DNA of 42,628 nucleotides from an uncultured Oscillibacter sp. (GTDB lineage: Bacteria > Bacillota > Clostridia > Oscillospirales > Oscillospiraceae), in NCBI RefSeq assembly GCF_910579365.1, contig NZ_CAJTUX010000017.1, positions 1-42,628 on the forward strand. Direction: 5' to 3'. Below the pieces are notes generated by a model that worked only from the letters and a program-made list of their open reading frames with translations, was not told the origin of the DNA and searched no databases. Of the stretch, positions 1 to 7,391 are shown one piece after another (positions within the stretch are counted from its first letter, which is position 1; the number at the start of each line of letters is the position of its first letter). The position numbers and the translations under genes were made by a program.

Positions 1-506
1 CGGAGATCCCCGGCAAGGGCCAGGAGGACTTTGACGCGGCCTTTACCGCCGCCGCGGAGAACTTCTACGAGGCCAAGGAGGCGGAGATTACCCCGGGCAT
101 CATGCGGGAGCTGGAGCGGGTCGTCATGCTCCGGGTGGTGGACGAGTACTGGATGGACCACATCGACGCCATGGACGATCTCAAGCAGGGCATCCGCCTC
201 CAGGCCTACGGCAACACCGACCCGGTCATCGCCTACAAGCAGGAGTCGCTGTCCATGTTCGAGGAGATGGTCTCCGCCATTCAGGACGAGACCGTCCGGC
301 GGCTGTACTCCGTGCGCCTGCGCAAGGACGAGGAGGTCAAGCGGGAGCGGGTGGCCAAGGGCATGGTGGAGAATGTGGGAGGCGATGGGACGAAACCCAG
401 AAAGCAGCCCATCAAGGTCGTTAAGATTGGGCGGAATGATCCCTGCCCCTGCGGCAGCGGACTGAAATGGAAGAAGTGTACTTGCCCGGAGTACCATCAG
501 AACTGA
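1..506 (+). CDS. secA: SecA preprotein translocase ATPase, C-terminal part (5' end outside window)
   Basis: SecA is the ATP-driven motor that pushes unfolded preproteins through SecYEG. Only the last 167 residues are here, read in the frame that starts at base 3. The visible part is the helical scaffold/wing end (VVDEYWMDHIDAMDDL, then GIRLQAYGNTDPVIAYKQE), which is highly conserved in SecA. It is followed by a short linker and the zinc-binding tail NDPCPCGSGLKWKKC, which in other bacteria contacts SecB or the ribosome. The tail shows the CxCxSG pattern and a distal CxC. The gene ends normally at a TGA. Identification is firm; the N-terminal nucleotide-binding domains cannot be judged. Confidence 0.97.
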   Translation, partial: EIPGKGQEDFDAAFTAAAENFYEAKEAEITPGIMRELERVVMLRVVDEYWMDHIDAMDDLKQGIRLQAYGNTDPVIAYKQESLSMFEEMVSAIQDETVRRLYSVRLRKDEEVKRERVAKGMVENVGGDGTKPRKQPIKVVKIGRNDPCPCGSGLKWKKCTCPEYHQN

Positions 507-637
507 TGGATGGGATTTTGTCCTGACGGGCGGGGAGGCTTCCGCCGGAAAGACGGCCGGTCCTTTTCCTCTGTGACTTTTTGGAGGTTTGGATGAACTC
601 AAACGTCTGTGATTTGAAACGCGAAGGGGGGAATTCC

Positions 638-1444
638 ATGCCCTTTGAGCCCCATGAAGAACATGGCTTGGTTTGGTTTGGCGCTTCCATTCTAAAGGGC
701 GTCCGCCACGGGTTTTCCACCCGCCTGGGGGGCGCCTCCCCGGCCCCTTGGGACAGCTTGAACCTCCGCCCCGGCATGGGGGACGGGCGGGATGCTCTGC
801 TGGAGAATTACCGCCGCTTCTGCGCCGTCATTGGGGCAGACCCGGAGCGGACCGTCCTCTCCCGGCAGGTCCATGAGACCAACGTCCGGGCCTGTACGGA
901 GGCCGACGCCGGGAAGGGCCTCTTCCGGGAGCGGGACTATGACAGCGCCGACGCCTTGATTACCAACGTGCCGGGGCTGACCCTGTTCGTCTTTTCCGCC
1001 GACTGCGGCACCGTGTTGCTCCACGACCCGGATTCCGGGGCCGTGGGGGCCGCCCACGCCGGGTGGCGGGGCTGCGCCGGGGGCATTGTGGAAAAGACCG
1101 TCCAAGAGATGGGACGGCTTTACGGCGCGAAGCCGGAGCGCCTGCGGGCCGCCCTGGGACCCTGCATCGGGCAGTGCTGTTTTGAAAGCGACGAGGACGT
1201 CCCCGCCGCCATGCGGGAAGCCCTGGGGCAGGAGGCGGAGCCGTATCTGGAGAAGCGGGGGCCCAAGTGGCACGTGGACCTGGAGGGGCTGAACCGCCAA
1301 TGGCTGCTGCGGGCGGGGGTCCTGCCGGAGAACATTGAGTCTTCCGGCCTCTGCACCGCCTGCCGCGGGGATCTGTTCTGGTCCCACCGGAAGCTGGGGG
1401 AGGCCCGGGGCGTCCAGTGCGCGGCGATTGCCGCCGGGAATTGA
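638..1444 (+). CDS. pgeF: PgeF/YlmD-type laccase-domain protein (Cu-oxidase_4, purine nucleoside phosphorylase family)
   Basis: About 268 aa, the usual length for the YfiH/YlmD/PgeF family. Members were first called polyphenol oxidases and were later shown to have purine nucleoside phosphorylase or peptidoglycan-editing activity; the role here is inferred from family only. Diagnostic residues are visible: HGFSTRLGGAS near the N-terminus, RQVHETNV with the metal His, SADCGTVLLHDP with the Cys, and AAHAGWRG with the second His. Start choice is uncertain. The ATG at 638 gives the family-like start MPFEPHEEHG, but an upstream ATG at 593 has a better ribosome binding site (GGAGG at 583-587) and would add 15 unconserved residues. 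It lies 131 bp after secA on the same strand. Confidence 0.9.
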   Translation: MPFEPHEEHGLVWFGASILKGVRHGFSTRLGGASPAPWDSLNLRPGMGDGRDALLENYRRFCAVIGADPERTVLSRQVHETNVRACTEADAGKGLFRERDYDSADALITNVPGLTLFVFSADCGTVLLHDPDSGAVGAAHAGWRGCAGGIVEKTVQEMGRLYGAKPERLRAALGPCIGQCCFESDEDVPAAMREALGQEAEPYLEKRGPKWHVDLEGLNRQWLLRAGVLPENIESSGLCTACRGDLFWSHRKLGEARGVQCAAIAAGN

Positions 1445-1460
1445 ACGCGAGGAAATCGGG

Positions 1461-1491
1461 AGTCAGGGATTGGCGGGTTCGATCCCTGATT
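1461..1491 (+). other. Intergenic stem-loop after pgeF
   Basis: A 10-bp inverted repeat (1461-1470 with 1482-1491, one G-T pair) surrounds an 11-base loop, 16 bases after the pgeF stop. There is no clear T-tract behind it, so it may be a weak terminator or an mRNA-processing hairpin. Part of it resembles a tRNA T-arm by chance. Confidence 0.4.
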
Positions 1492-1521
1492 CCTTGTCCG
1501 TTGAGGTAGACGAGGTAAACT

Positions 1522-3054
1522 ATGAAAAAACGCCTGCGCACTGTGACGTCGCTGCTGCTGCTCCTGACGCTGCTCACCGGCTGCTGGCAGGAGGAGACGC
1601 CGGAGGAAGAGGCCGACGTGCTGCCCCCCATGCAGGAGGAGACGGCGGCGAAGGAGGACGAGCCGCTTCTGCCGGAGCGTTTCGCCCTGCCCTATACGCC
1701 GGAGCAGACTTTGGACCCCATCGCCTGCCCCGACGGGATGCAGCAGGTGGCGGCGTCGCTGCTGTATGAGGGGCTGTTTCGCCTGGATGGGAACTTCGAG
1801 CCCCAGCTGAGCCTGTGTATCAGCTATACCTGCGACGCAGAGGCCAGCCGGTATGTCTTCACCCTGCGGGAGGGCGTCCAGTTTTCCGACGGCACTCCGC
1901 TGACGGGGCGGGATGTGCGATCTTCCCTGGAGCGGGCCCGGCAGTCTGAGCGCTACCGGAGCCGTTTGGGAAAGATTTCCTCCATCAGCGCCGGAGAGAA
2001 CACGGTGACCATTGCGCTGAACGGCCCTGACACCGCCCTTCCGGCTTTGCTGGACATCCCCATTGTCAAGTCCGGCACCCACCAGGATGCCGCTCCCATT
2101 GGCACGGGACCTTATTTCTACGTGGAGGAGGAGAGCGGAGCCTGGCTCATTGCCAACCAGTCCTGGTGGAGAGGCGGAGGGCAGCCCGTGGACCGGATTG
2201 CCCTGGTGGAGGCCTCGGACCCGGACGCCATGCTTTACCGCTTTTCCTCGCATGAGGTTCAGCTGATTGCGGTGGACCTGACCGGCGTGCTGCCAGTCAG
2301 CACCACCGGCAGCGTTGGCTGCCTGGACGCGGAGACCACGGTATTGCAGTATGTGGGCTGCAACACCGCCCGAGCGCCGCTGGACAGCCCGTCCCTCCGG
2401 CGGGCTCTGTGGTCGGGAATCAACCGGGCCAATGTGGCCGGCGCCTTTCTCTCCGGCCATGGCAGCGCCGCGGAGTTTCCGGTGTCTCCCGCCTCCTCTC
2501 TTTATCCGGCGGACCTGGAGGAGCGCTATTCCCCGGACGGCTTTGCTGCCGCCCTGGGGGAGAGCGGCTACGTCGCGGAGCGGCCGCTGGTGCTGCTGGT
2601 AAATGAGGAGAACAGCTTCAAGCGGGCCATCGCGGACTATCTGGCGGAGACCTGGACCGCCGGGGGCCTGCCGGTGGAGGCCCAGGCGCTTCCCTGGGAG
2701 GAATACGCCGCCGCTCTGGCCGCCGGGGACTTTGATCTCTATTACGGAGAGACCCGCCTCACCGCCGGCTGGGACCTCTCCAGCCTTCTGACTCCGGGGG
2801 GAGCGCTGAACTATGGCCACTGGTCCGACCCGGCGGCCACGCAGTATCTGGCGGAGTTCGCCGCGGCGGAGAACCGTGGGGCCGCCATGCGGAACCTCTG
2901 CGCCTATCTGAAAGAACAGGCGCCCATTCTGCCGGTCTGCTTCAAATCCACCTCCGTGCTGACCCAGGCGGACGTGGTGCAGGGACTGGAACCCACGGCG
3001 GCGGAACCGTTTTATAATCTGGGGCAGTGTACCATTGCGGTGCAGGGAGATTGA
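1522..3054 (+). CDS. Family-5 (peptide/OppA-type) extracellular solute-binding lipoprotein
   Basis: 510 aa. The N-terminus is a lipoprotein signal: a basic start, a leucine-rich core and the lipobox LLTGC, so Cys21 would be lipidated and the protein anchored outside the membrane. The mature part has the SBP_bac_5 layout: an early LDP-type segment (TLDPIACPDGMQQVAASLLYEG split over two lines of the fold), the EGVQFSDGTPLTGRDV region typical of OppA/DppA, and IGTGPYFY in the middle. Such proteins deliver peptides or nickel to an ABC importer, but no permease or ATPase gene lies nearby, so the transporter partner is unknown. A GAGG-type ribosome binding site precedes the ATG. The mature N-terminus is a short acidic linker. 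Confidence 0.88.
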   Translation: MKKRLRTVTSLLLLLTLLTGCWQEETPEEEADVLPPMQEETAAKEDEPLLPERFALPYTPEQTLDPIACPDGMQQVAASLLYEGLFRLDGNFEPQLSLCISYTCDAEASRYVFTLREGVQFSDGTPLTGRDVRSSLERARQSERYRSRLGKISSISAGENTVTIALNGPDTALPALLDIPIVKSGTHQDAAPIGTGPYFYVEEESGAWLIANQSWWRGGGQPVDRIALVEASDPDAMLYRFSSHEVQLIAVDLTGVLPVSTTGSVGCLDAETTVLQYVGCNTARAPLDSPSLRRALWSGINRANVAGAFLSGHGSAAEFPVSPASSLYPADLEERYSPDGFAAALGESGYVAERPLVLLVNEENSFKRAIADYLAETWTAGGLPVEAQALPWEEYAAALAAGDFDLYYGETRLTAGWDLSSLLTPGGALNYGHWSDPAATQYLAEFAAAENRGAAMRNLCAYLKEQAPILPVCFKSTSVLTQADVVQGLEPTAAEPFYNLGQCTIAVQGD

Positions 3055-3099
3055 ACCGCCGCTTCGAGGGGTAAGCTGCCGGTTTTTGGAGAAAGCCTC

Positions 3100-3128
3100 T
3101 TGAAATGCGGAAGGGTTTGCCGTAAAAT
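3100..3128 (+). promoter_or_regulatory. Sigma-A-type promoter for rsmD-coaD
   Basis: TTGAAA (3100-3105), exactly 17 bases, then TAAAAT (3123-3128), about 40 bases before the rsmD start. Both hexamers are close to consensus and the spacer is ideal. Confidence 0.7.
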
Positions 3129-3167
3129 AGGGGAAAACTTCCCCTGCTGAAGAAGGAGAAAGCCGTT

Positions 3168-3773
3168 ATGCGCGTAATCACAGGCTCCGCCAGGGGCCGC
3201 CGCCTGCTGGAGCTGGAGGGAATGGAGACCCGCCCCACCACCGATCGGGTGAAGGAGGGGGTTTTCAGCGCCCTGCAATTTGAGATTGAGGGACGGCGGG
3301 TGCTGGACCTCTTCGCTGGAACCGGGCAGATGGGCATTGAATGCCTGAGCCGGGGAGCGGCCTTCGCCGTCTTTGTGGACCGGCGGAAGGACGCAGCGGA
3401 GCTGGTGCGGAAGAATCTGGCCCTGACGGAGCTGGCGGACCGGGGAAGGGTGGTCAACGGGGACTCAATGGAGTTTTTGGCGGGGACGAGAGAGGGATTC
3501 GACCTGGTGTTTCTGGACCCGCCCTATGTCTCGGGCCTTTTGGAACAGGCGCTGCCGCGTCTCACCGCGCCAGGATTTGACATTCTCAATCCTTATGGTA
3601 TAATCGTAGCGGAACATCCGGCGGACCGGGTGCCGCCGTCTCCCGCCCATTGCCGCCTCCAGCGGAGCTATCGCTATGGCAAGATTGCCGTGACGATCTT
3701 CCGGCGGGAGGGAACTGACGGAAATAACGAGGGATCAGCCCATGAAAACAGCCATCTGCTCCGGCAGCTTTGA
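3168..3773 (+). CDS. rsmD: 16S rRNA (guanine966-N2)-methyltransferase RsmD
   Basis: About 201 aa. RsmD methylates G966 of 16S rRNA using S-adenosylmethionine. The N-terminal MRVITGSARGRRL and TRPTTDRVKEGVFSAL segments are signature RsmD sequence. The SAM-binding loop is DLFAGTGQMGIE near residue 48, and the catalytic DPPY tetrapeptide of N2-guanine methyltransferases is near residue 117. The reading frame runs 32 bases into coaD, so the two genes are probably translationally coupled; the rsmD-coaD pair is common in Firmicutes. The C-terminus is slightly longer than usual because of this overlap. Confidence 0.95.
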   Translation: MRVITGSARGRRLLELEGMETRPTTDRVKEGVFSALQFEIEGRRVLDLFAGTGQMGIECLSRGAAFAVFVDRRKDAAELVRKNLALTELADRGRVVNGDSMEFLAGTREGFDLVFLDPPYVSGLLEQALPRLTAPGFDILNPYGIIVAEHPADRVPPSPAHCRLQRSYRYGKIAVTIFRREGTDGNNEGSAHENSHLLRQL

Positions 3774-4233
3774 CCCCATTACCCTGGGCCATCTGGATAT
3801 CATCCGGCGGACCGCCGCCTGTTTTGACCAGGTTTGGGTCTGTGTCAGCCCCAATGCGGAAAAGCGAAACCAGATGTTTACCCCGGAGCAGAAACTTCAG
3901 CTTGTCCGCACCGCCGTGGCGGACCTGCCCCATGTGGAGGCGGAGCTCTGGCCCGGCCTGCTGGCGGATTACGCCAGGGCCCACGGGGCCTGTGCCATCG
4001 TGCGGGGCGTCCGCAATGGAACGGACTTTGACTTGGAGTACCAAATGGCTCTGATCAACCGGGGAATCTGCCCGGGACTGGAGACCATGCTGCTGCCCGC
4101 CAGCGCTGCCTACCAGCATTTCAGTTCCTCTATGGCGAGGGAAATGATCCGCTACTGTCAGCCGCTGGAGAAGTATTTGCCCGCGTCCATTATCCCCCTT
4201 GTGGAGGATATGAGAGAAAAGAAGGGAGGATAA
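3742..4233 (+). CDS. coaD: Phosphopantetheine adenylyltransferase
   Basis: 163 aa, full length for CoaD. It transfers AMP from ATP to 4'-phosphopantetheine, the penultimate step of coenzyme A synthesis, in the cytosol. The nucleotidyltransferase motif GSFDPITLGHLDII (residues 8-21) contains the T/HxGH signature. Further family marks are the RGVRNGTDFDLE segment and the late SSSMAREM motif. Its start overlaps the end of rsmD by 32 bases, and it is followed after 6 bases by the coiled-coil gene, so the three form one operon. Confidence 0.97.
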   Translation: MKTAICSGSFDPITLGHLDIIRRTAACFDQVWVCVSPNAEKRNQMFTPEQKLQLVRTAVADLPHVEAELWPGLLADYARAHGACAIVRGVRNGTDFDLEYQMALINRGICPGLETMLLPASAAYQHFSSSMAREMIRYCQPLEKYLPASIIPLVEDMREKKGG

Positions 4234-4239
4234 CACCAC

Positions 4240-4755
4240 ATGGCCAATGATATCAACCGCCTGATCGACATGATTTATGAGCGGATCGAGGATGCCAAGG
4301 CCCCCGCCCTGAAGCCCAGCATGAGCATTGTGGACCGGGACGAGCTGCTGGATTTGCTGGACGAGCTCCGGGCGCAGCTTCCGGCGGAGGTGAAGCGGGC
4401 CCAGGAGCTGCTGGCCGCCCGGGAGAAATTTGTGGAGGACGCCAAGCGGGACGTGGAGCGCATGATGCGTCAGGCGGAGCTGGAGGCGAAGACTAAAATT
4501 TCCGAGAGCGAAGTGATGTACGCGGCCCGGGAAAAGGCCCGCCAGATTGTCACCAAGGCGGAGGAACGCTCCCGCCAGCTCTATCAGGTGGCAAACGGTT
4601 ACGCCGAGGACGCCCTGGCTCGGACGGAGGAGGCGGTGCAGGCCGCGCTGGATGAGGTGAAGCAGTCCCGTGTCCGGTTCCGCGCGGCGTCCAACGCCAA
4701 AATGCAGGAGCAGCGGCAGAAGTTAGAGCAGAAAAACGATGAGAATAATGGTTAA
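4240..4755 (+). CDS. Coiled-coil protein of the rsmD-coaD operon, function unknown
   Basis: 171 aa, soluble and very charged. From about residue 40 to the end it is almost continuous predicted helix rich in Glu, Arg, Lys, Gln and Ala, consistent with a coiled coil; there is no signal peptide or membrane segment. Proteins of this sort after coaD in clostridia are often labelled ATPase or V-type ATPase subunit-like, but no nucleotide-binding motif is visible here, so that label would be unsupported. The start MANDINRLIDMIYERIEDAK follows an AGGAGG-type site inside the end of coaD. DivIVA/GpsB-like scaffolding is conceivable but not shown. Confidence 0.8.
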   Translation: MANDINRLIDMIYERIEDAKAPALKPSMSIVDRDELLDLLDELRAQLPAEVKRAQELLAAREKFVEDAKRDVERMMRQAELEAKTKISESEVMYAAREKARQIVTKAEERSRQLYQVANGYAEDALARTEEAVQAALDEVKQSRVRFRAASNAKMQEQRQKLEQKNDENNG

Positions 4756-4853
4756 GTTTACATAAAATTAAAAAAATTTTGTACAAATTGCCGGAGAAGA
4801 TGTTGAAAGAGCGGCGGCTGGTACTGGATATGGATTGAAAACTGGAGAAAGAG

Positions 4854-4893
4854 CCCTCATCGGAGCAAAACGATGCTTCGATGGGGGTTTTTT
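4854..4893 (+). terminator. Strong intrinsic terminator ending the rsmD operon
   Basis: A 13-bp stem (4854-4866 with 4875-4887, two G-T pairs) with an 8-base loop is followed directly by TTTTTT. It separates the rsmD-coaD operon from the dcw cluster. Confidence 0.93.
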
Positions 4894-5006
4894 ATTTTAC
4901 GAAGGGGGAGGCGAAAAAAGTAGAACGATCGTTTTAGTTTTTAGAAAATGGGAGGAAAAGAGAGGATTTTGAAGAATATGTCTCATTTTCTGTCGAAAAA
5001 AAATCC

Positions 5007-5035
5007 TTGCTTTTCAAAGCAGTTTTCCGTATACT
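5007..5035 (+). promoter_or_regulatory. Sigma-A-type promoter of the dcw cluster (mraZ promoter)
   Basis: TTGCTT (5007-5012), 17 bases, TATACT (5030-5035), in an AT-rich stretch. Transcription should start near 5042, directly at the first MraZ-box-like repeat. Confidence 0.85.
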
Positions 5036-5046
5036 AGAAAAGACAG

Positions 5047-5081
5047 GTGGGGAAAAGTGGGTAATAGAGGTACCAAAGTGG
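5047..5081 (+). promoter_or_regulatory. Putative MraZ operator: 10-bp-spaced GTGG repeats
   Basis: GTGG-like cores lie at 5047-5050, 5057-5060, 5067-5070 (GAGG) and 5078-5081, i.e. steps of 10, 10 and 11 bases, just downstream of the mraZ -10 box. Two copies are preceded by AAA, giving AAAGTGG. MraZ is known to bind such tandem repeats (TGGGN every 10 bases in E. coli, AAAGTG-type in mycoplasmas) and to regulate its own operon. Binding here is inferred from spacing and position. Confidence 0.65.
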
Positions 5082-5128
5082 TGCAGAACCCCATCTCATC
5101 CCAAAAAGGGGGGAAGGGGGGCGGCTTT

Positions 5129-5572
5129 ATGGCAAGGCTGATGGGCAAGTCCAATAACAACATCGACGCCAAGGGCCGCCTGGTAATTCCCTCCACCATG
5201 CGGGAGGCTTTGGGCGATACTTTTTATATCACCATCGGCGCCGAACATTGTCTGACGATCTACCCCCAGGACAAATGGGAGCAGATGTCTGACGAGATGG
5301 AAGAGCTGACCTACACGGAGAAAAGGGCTTTGGATTTGCTGTACGCCAATGTGGTGCAGTGTGAGCCTGACGGGCAGGGGCGGGTACAGATTCGCGCCGA
5401 TCTGCGGGACTATGCGGGGCTGCGGAAGACCTGCACCATTGTGGGCCTGAATACGTTTGCGGAAATCTGGGACGAGGAGACCTGGACGGCCCGGGAACAG
5501 AGGATGCTCAACGAGGTGGATATGGCCGCGGCTATGGACGCTCTGGCCCGTGCCCGCCGGAACAGGGGGTGA
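5129..5572 (+). CDS. mraZ: Transcriptional regulator MraZ
   Basis: 147 aa with the ATG at 5129. MraZ is a ring-forming DNA-binding protein of the AbrB/SpoVT fold that autoregulates the dcw operon. It has two copies of the MraZ domain: MGKSNNNIDAKGRLVIPS at the start and PDGQGRVQIRADLRDYAGL in the second half, each with the conserved D-x-x-GR core. A slightly later ATG at 5141 (MGKSNN) fits the family start equally well, while an in-frame GTG at 5057 would run through the operator repeats and is unlikely. It is followed after 7 bases by rsmH. Confidence 0.95.
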   Translation: MARLMGKSNNNIDAKGRLVIPSTMREALGDTFYITIGAEHCLTIYPQDKWEQMSDEMEELTYTEKRALDLLYANVVQCEPDGQGRVQIRADLRDYAGLRKTCTIVGLNTFAEIWDEETWTAREQRMLNEVDMAAAMDALARARRNRG

Positions 5573-5579
5573 CGCGCCT

Positions 5580-6515
5580 GTGGAGTATATACATAAGCCG
5601 GTTTTGCTGGATGAGTGTATCGAGGCACTGCATATCCGCCCGGACGGAACCTATGTGGACGGCACATTGGGCCGGGCGGGACATTCCCGGGAGATCGCCC
5701 GGCGGCTGACCGCCGGCCGCCTCATCTGCATTGACCGGGACGCCGCCGCCATTGAGGCGGCGAAGGAGCGGCTGGCCCCTTGGATGGACCGTGTGACGCT
5801 GATTCACAGCAACTTTTCGGAGCTGGACGGCGTCCTGACGGATGTGGACGGGGCGGACGGAATGCTGTTTGACCTGGGCGTGTCCTCTCCGCAGCTGGAC
5901 GATCCGGAGCGGGGCTTTTCCTATCAGAAGGACGCGCCTTTGGACATGCGGATGGACCGCTCCGCGCCGTTGACGGCCCGGGAGGTGGTCAACGCCTGGA
6001 GCTATGAGGAGCTCCGGCGGATGTTATACGACTTTGGCGAGGAGCGCTGTGCCCCCGCCATTGCCCGCGCCATTGTAAGGGCCCGGGAAAGCGGGCCGAT
6101 TGAGACGACGCTGGAACTGGTGGATATCATCAAATCCGCCATGCCCCCGGCGGCCCTGCGGGAGAAGCAGCACCCCGCCAAGCGGAGCTTTCAGGCCATC
6201 CGCATCGCCGTCAACGGTGAGCTGGACGCGCTGCCTCCTATGCTGAAGGCGGCGGCGGACAAGCTCCGCCCCGGCGGGCGGCTGGCGGTGATTACCTTCC
6301 ACTCTCTGGAGGACCGTATTGTCAAACGGACGCTGCGGGAGCTGGCGCAGGGCTGTACCTGCCCGCCGAATTTCCCGGTGTGCGTGTGCGGGAAGAAGCC
6401 GCTGCTGCGGCTGCATAAACCCGTCACCCCCAGCCCGGCGGAGGTGGAGGAAAACCCCAGAGCGAGAAGCGCCCGCCTTCGGGCGGCGGAAAAGCTGGAG
6501 ACTTTGAAACTGTAA
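5580..6515 (+). CDS. rsmH: 16S rRNA (cytosine1402-N4)-methyltransferase RsmH
   Basis: 311 aa from a GTG start at 5580. RsmH methylates N4 of C1402 in the 16S rRNA decoding centre. The start YIHKPVLLDECIEAL, the SAM site DGTLGRAGHS, FDLGVSSPQLDDPERGFSY, and HPAKRSFQAIRIAVN are all signature RsmH motifs, ending with the TFHSLEDRIVK segment and a Cys-containing tail. The GTG is chosen because MEYIHKPVLL is the family start and mraZ ends just before it; an AGGGGG site lies at the mraZ end. Second gene of the dcw cluster. Confidence 0.97.
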   Translation: MEYIHKPVLLDECIEALHIRPDGTYVDGTLGRAGHSREIARRLTAGRLICIDRDAAAIEAAKERLAPWMDRVTLIHSNFSELDGVLTDVDGADGMLFDLGVSSPQLDDPERGFSYQKDAPLDMRMDRSAPLTAREVVNAWSYEELRRMLYDFGEERCAPAIARAIVRARESGPIETTLELVDIIKSAMPPAALREKQHPAKRSFQAIRIAVNGELDALPPMLKAAADKLRPGGRLAVITFHSLEDRIVKRTLRELAQGCTCPPNFPVCVCGKKPLLRLHKPVTPSPAEVEENPRARSARLRAAEKLETLKL

Positions 6516-6577
6516 GCGCCCAACCCTAGGGCCTGTGCCCCGTGGGGGCGGATTGAGATTGGAAGGGAGGCAGCTCC

Positions 6578-7126
6578 ATGGCGGCAGCGGCACGGGACAT
6601 GCGGTATCGCGGAAGGCAGACGGTCAGCGGCAGTCTGGCCTATGACTTGGACTATGCGGTCCGCGAGCGGGAGCTGCGCCATGCGGGAGAGGCCCCCAAG
6701 GTACGAAAAGAGGCCAAGGTTCACGCCGCGCCGGCGGTTCAGGTGCGGGAACGGCAGTATGTGTCCCCCCTGGCGGTGCTGAGCATTGCGGCGGTGATGG
6801 CCCTGGCCATGCTGGTGCTGATGAATTATGTACAGCTGACGCGGCTCTCTGCGGAGACCGTGAAGCTGCAAAATCAATTGGCGGAGCTGGAGACGGAGAA
6901 TGTGCATCTGACCGCCCAATACCAGCAGATGTTTGATATGGCCTCGGTGAAGGAGGCGGCGGAGGCCTTTGGTATGGCCAAGCCCAGCAGCACCCAGATG
7001 AGCCATTTGGATTTGTCGGAAGGAGATTCCGCCGTAGCGTATCAGCAGAAGGAGCCCGGGCTGTTCAGCCGGATTCTCTCGTCCCTCCACGGGGGCGTTT
7101 ACGCGGTGGTGGAATATTTCGATTGA
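6578..7126 (+). CDS. ftsL: FtsL-like cell division protein (single membrane pass, coiled coil)
   Basis: 182 aa. FtsL forms the FtsQ-FtsL-FtsB(DivIC) complex that activates septal wall synthesis. The sequence gives a basic cytosolic N-terminus of about 65 residues, one membrane helix (about 66-87, SPLAVLSIAAVMALAMLVLM), then a heptad-like segment (LSAETVKLQNQLAELETENV) facing outside, and a short tail. Primary sequence conservation is weak, as is normal for FtsL; the call rests on topology, size and position between rsmH and the septal PBP. GGGAGG precedes the ATG. Confidence 0.85.
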   Translation: MAAAARDMRYRGRQTVSGSLAYDLDYAVRERELRHAGEAPKVRKEAKVHAAPAVQVRERQYVSPLAVLSIAAVMALAMLVLMNYVQLTRLSAETVKLQNQLAELETENVHLTAQYQQMFDMASVKEAAEAFGMAKPSSTQMSHLDLSEGDSAVAYQQKEPGLFSRILSSLHGGVYAVVEYFD

Positions 7127-7218
7127 CCGCCGCACTATAATGAGCTGACAAAATCCTTCGGCCCTGTTTGAGCTTCGGTTGTTCAATGTCGAACGATTTT
7201 TAACGAAACCAGCGCGTC

Positions 7219-7243
7219 CCCTGGGGCGGCTTCCGCCTCAGGG
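7219..7243 (+). other. Perfect 11-bp hairpin in the pbpB leader
   Basis: Bases 7219-7229 pair with 7233-7243 (one G-T), loop of 3. It sits in the middle of the 265-base spacer between ftsL and pbpB. There is no T-tract after it. Confidence 0.6.
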
Positions 7244-7317
7244 CCCTTTCGGCAGATTGCGGACACGGTCTGAAGCTCCAAGATACAAAGAATTCGGACG
7301 GCTCCTGCCGCCCGGAG

Positions 7318-7347
7318 GGGAGCGGGAAGACAGGTCTTCTTGCTCCC
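7318..7347 (+). other. 14-bp hairpin just upstream of pbpB, possible attenuator
   Basis: Bases 7318-7331 pair with 7334-7347 (two G-T pairs), followed by TTGTTTCATT. It lies 45 bases before the pbpB start. It could partly terminate transcription or shape translation of pbpB relative to ftsL. Confidence 0.6.
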
Positions 7348-7391
7348 TTGTTTCATTCCCGTTTCAGTTTCCATATTCAGGAGGAAAAAGC

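Noticed and set aside
1461..1491. tRNA T-arm-like piece
   Set aside because: No acceptor, D or anticodon arm can be drawn around it; it is a simple hairpin.
5057..5128. GTG start of mraZ inside the repeat region
   Set aside because: It would translate the operator repeats; the family starts at MARLMGKSNN or MGKSNN.
7179..7391. N-terminal extension of the septal PBP
   Set aside because: It would run through two leader hairpins and lacks conservation; GGAGG sits properly before the ATG at 7392.
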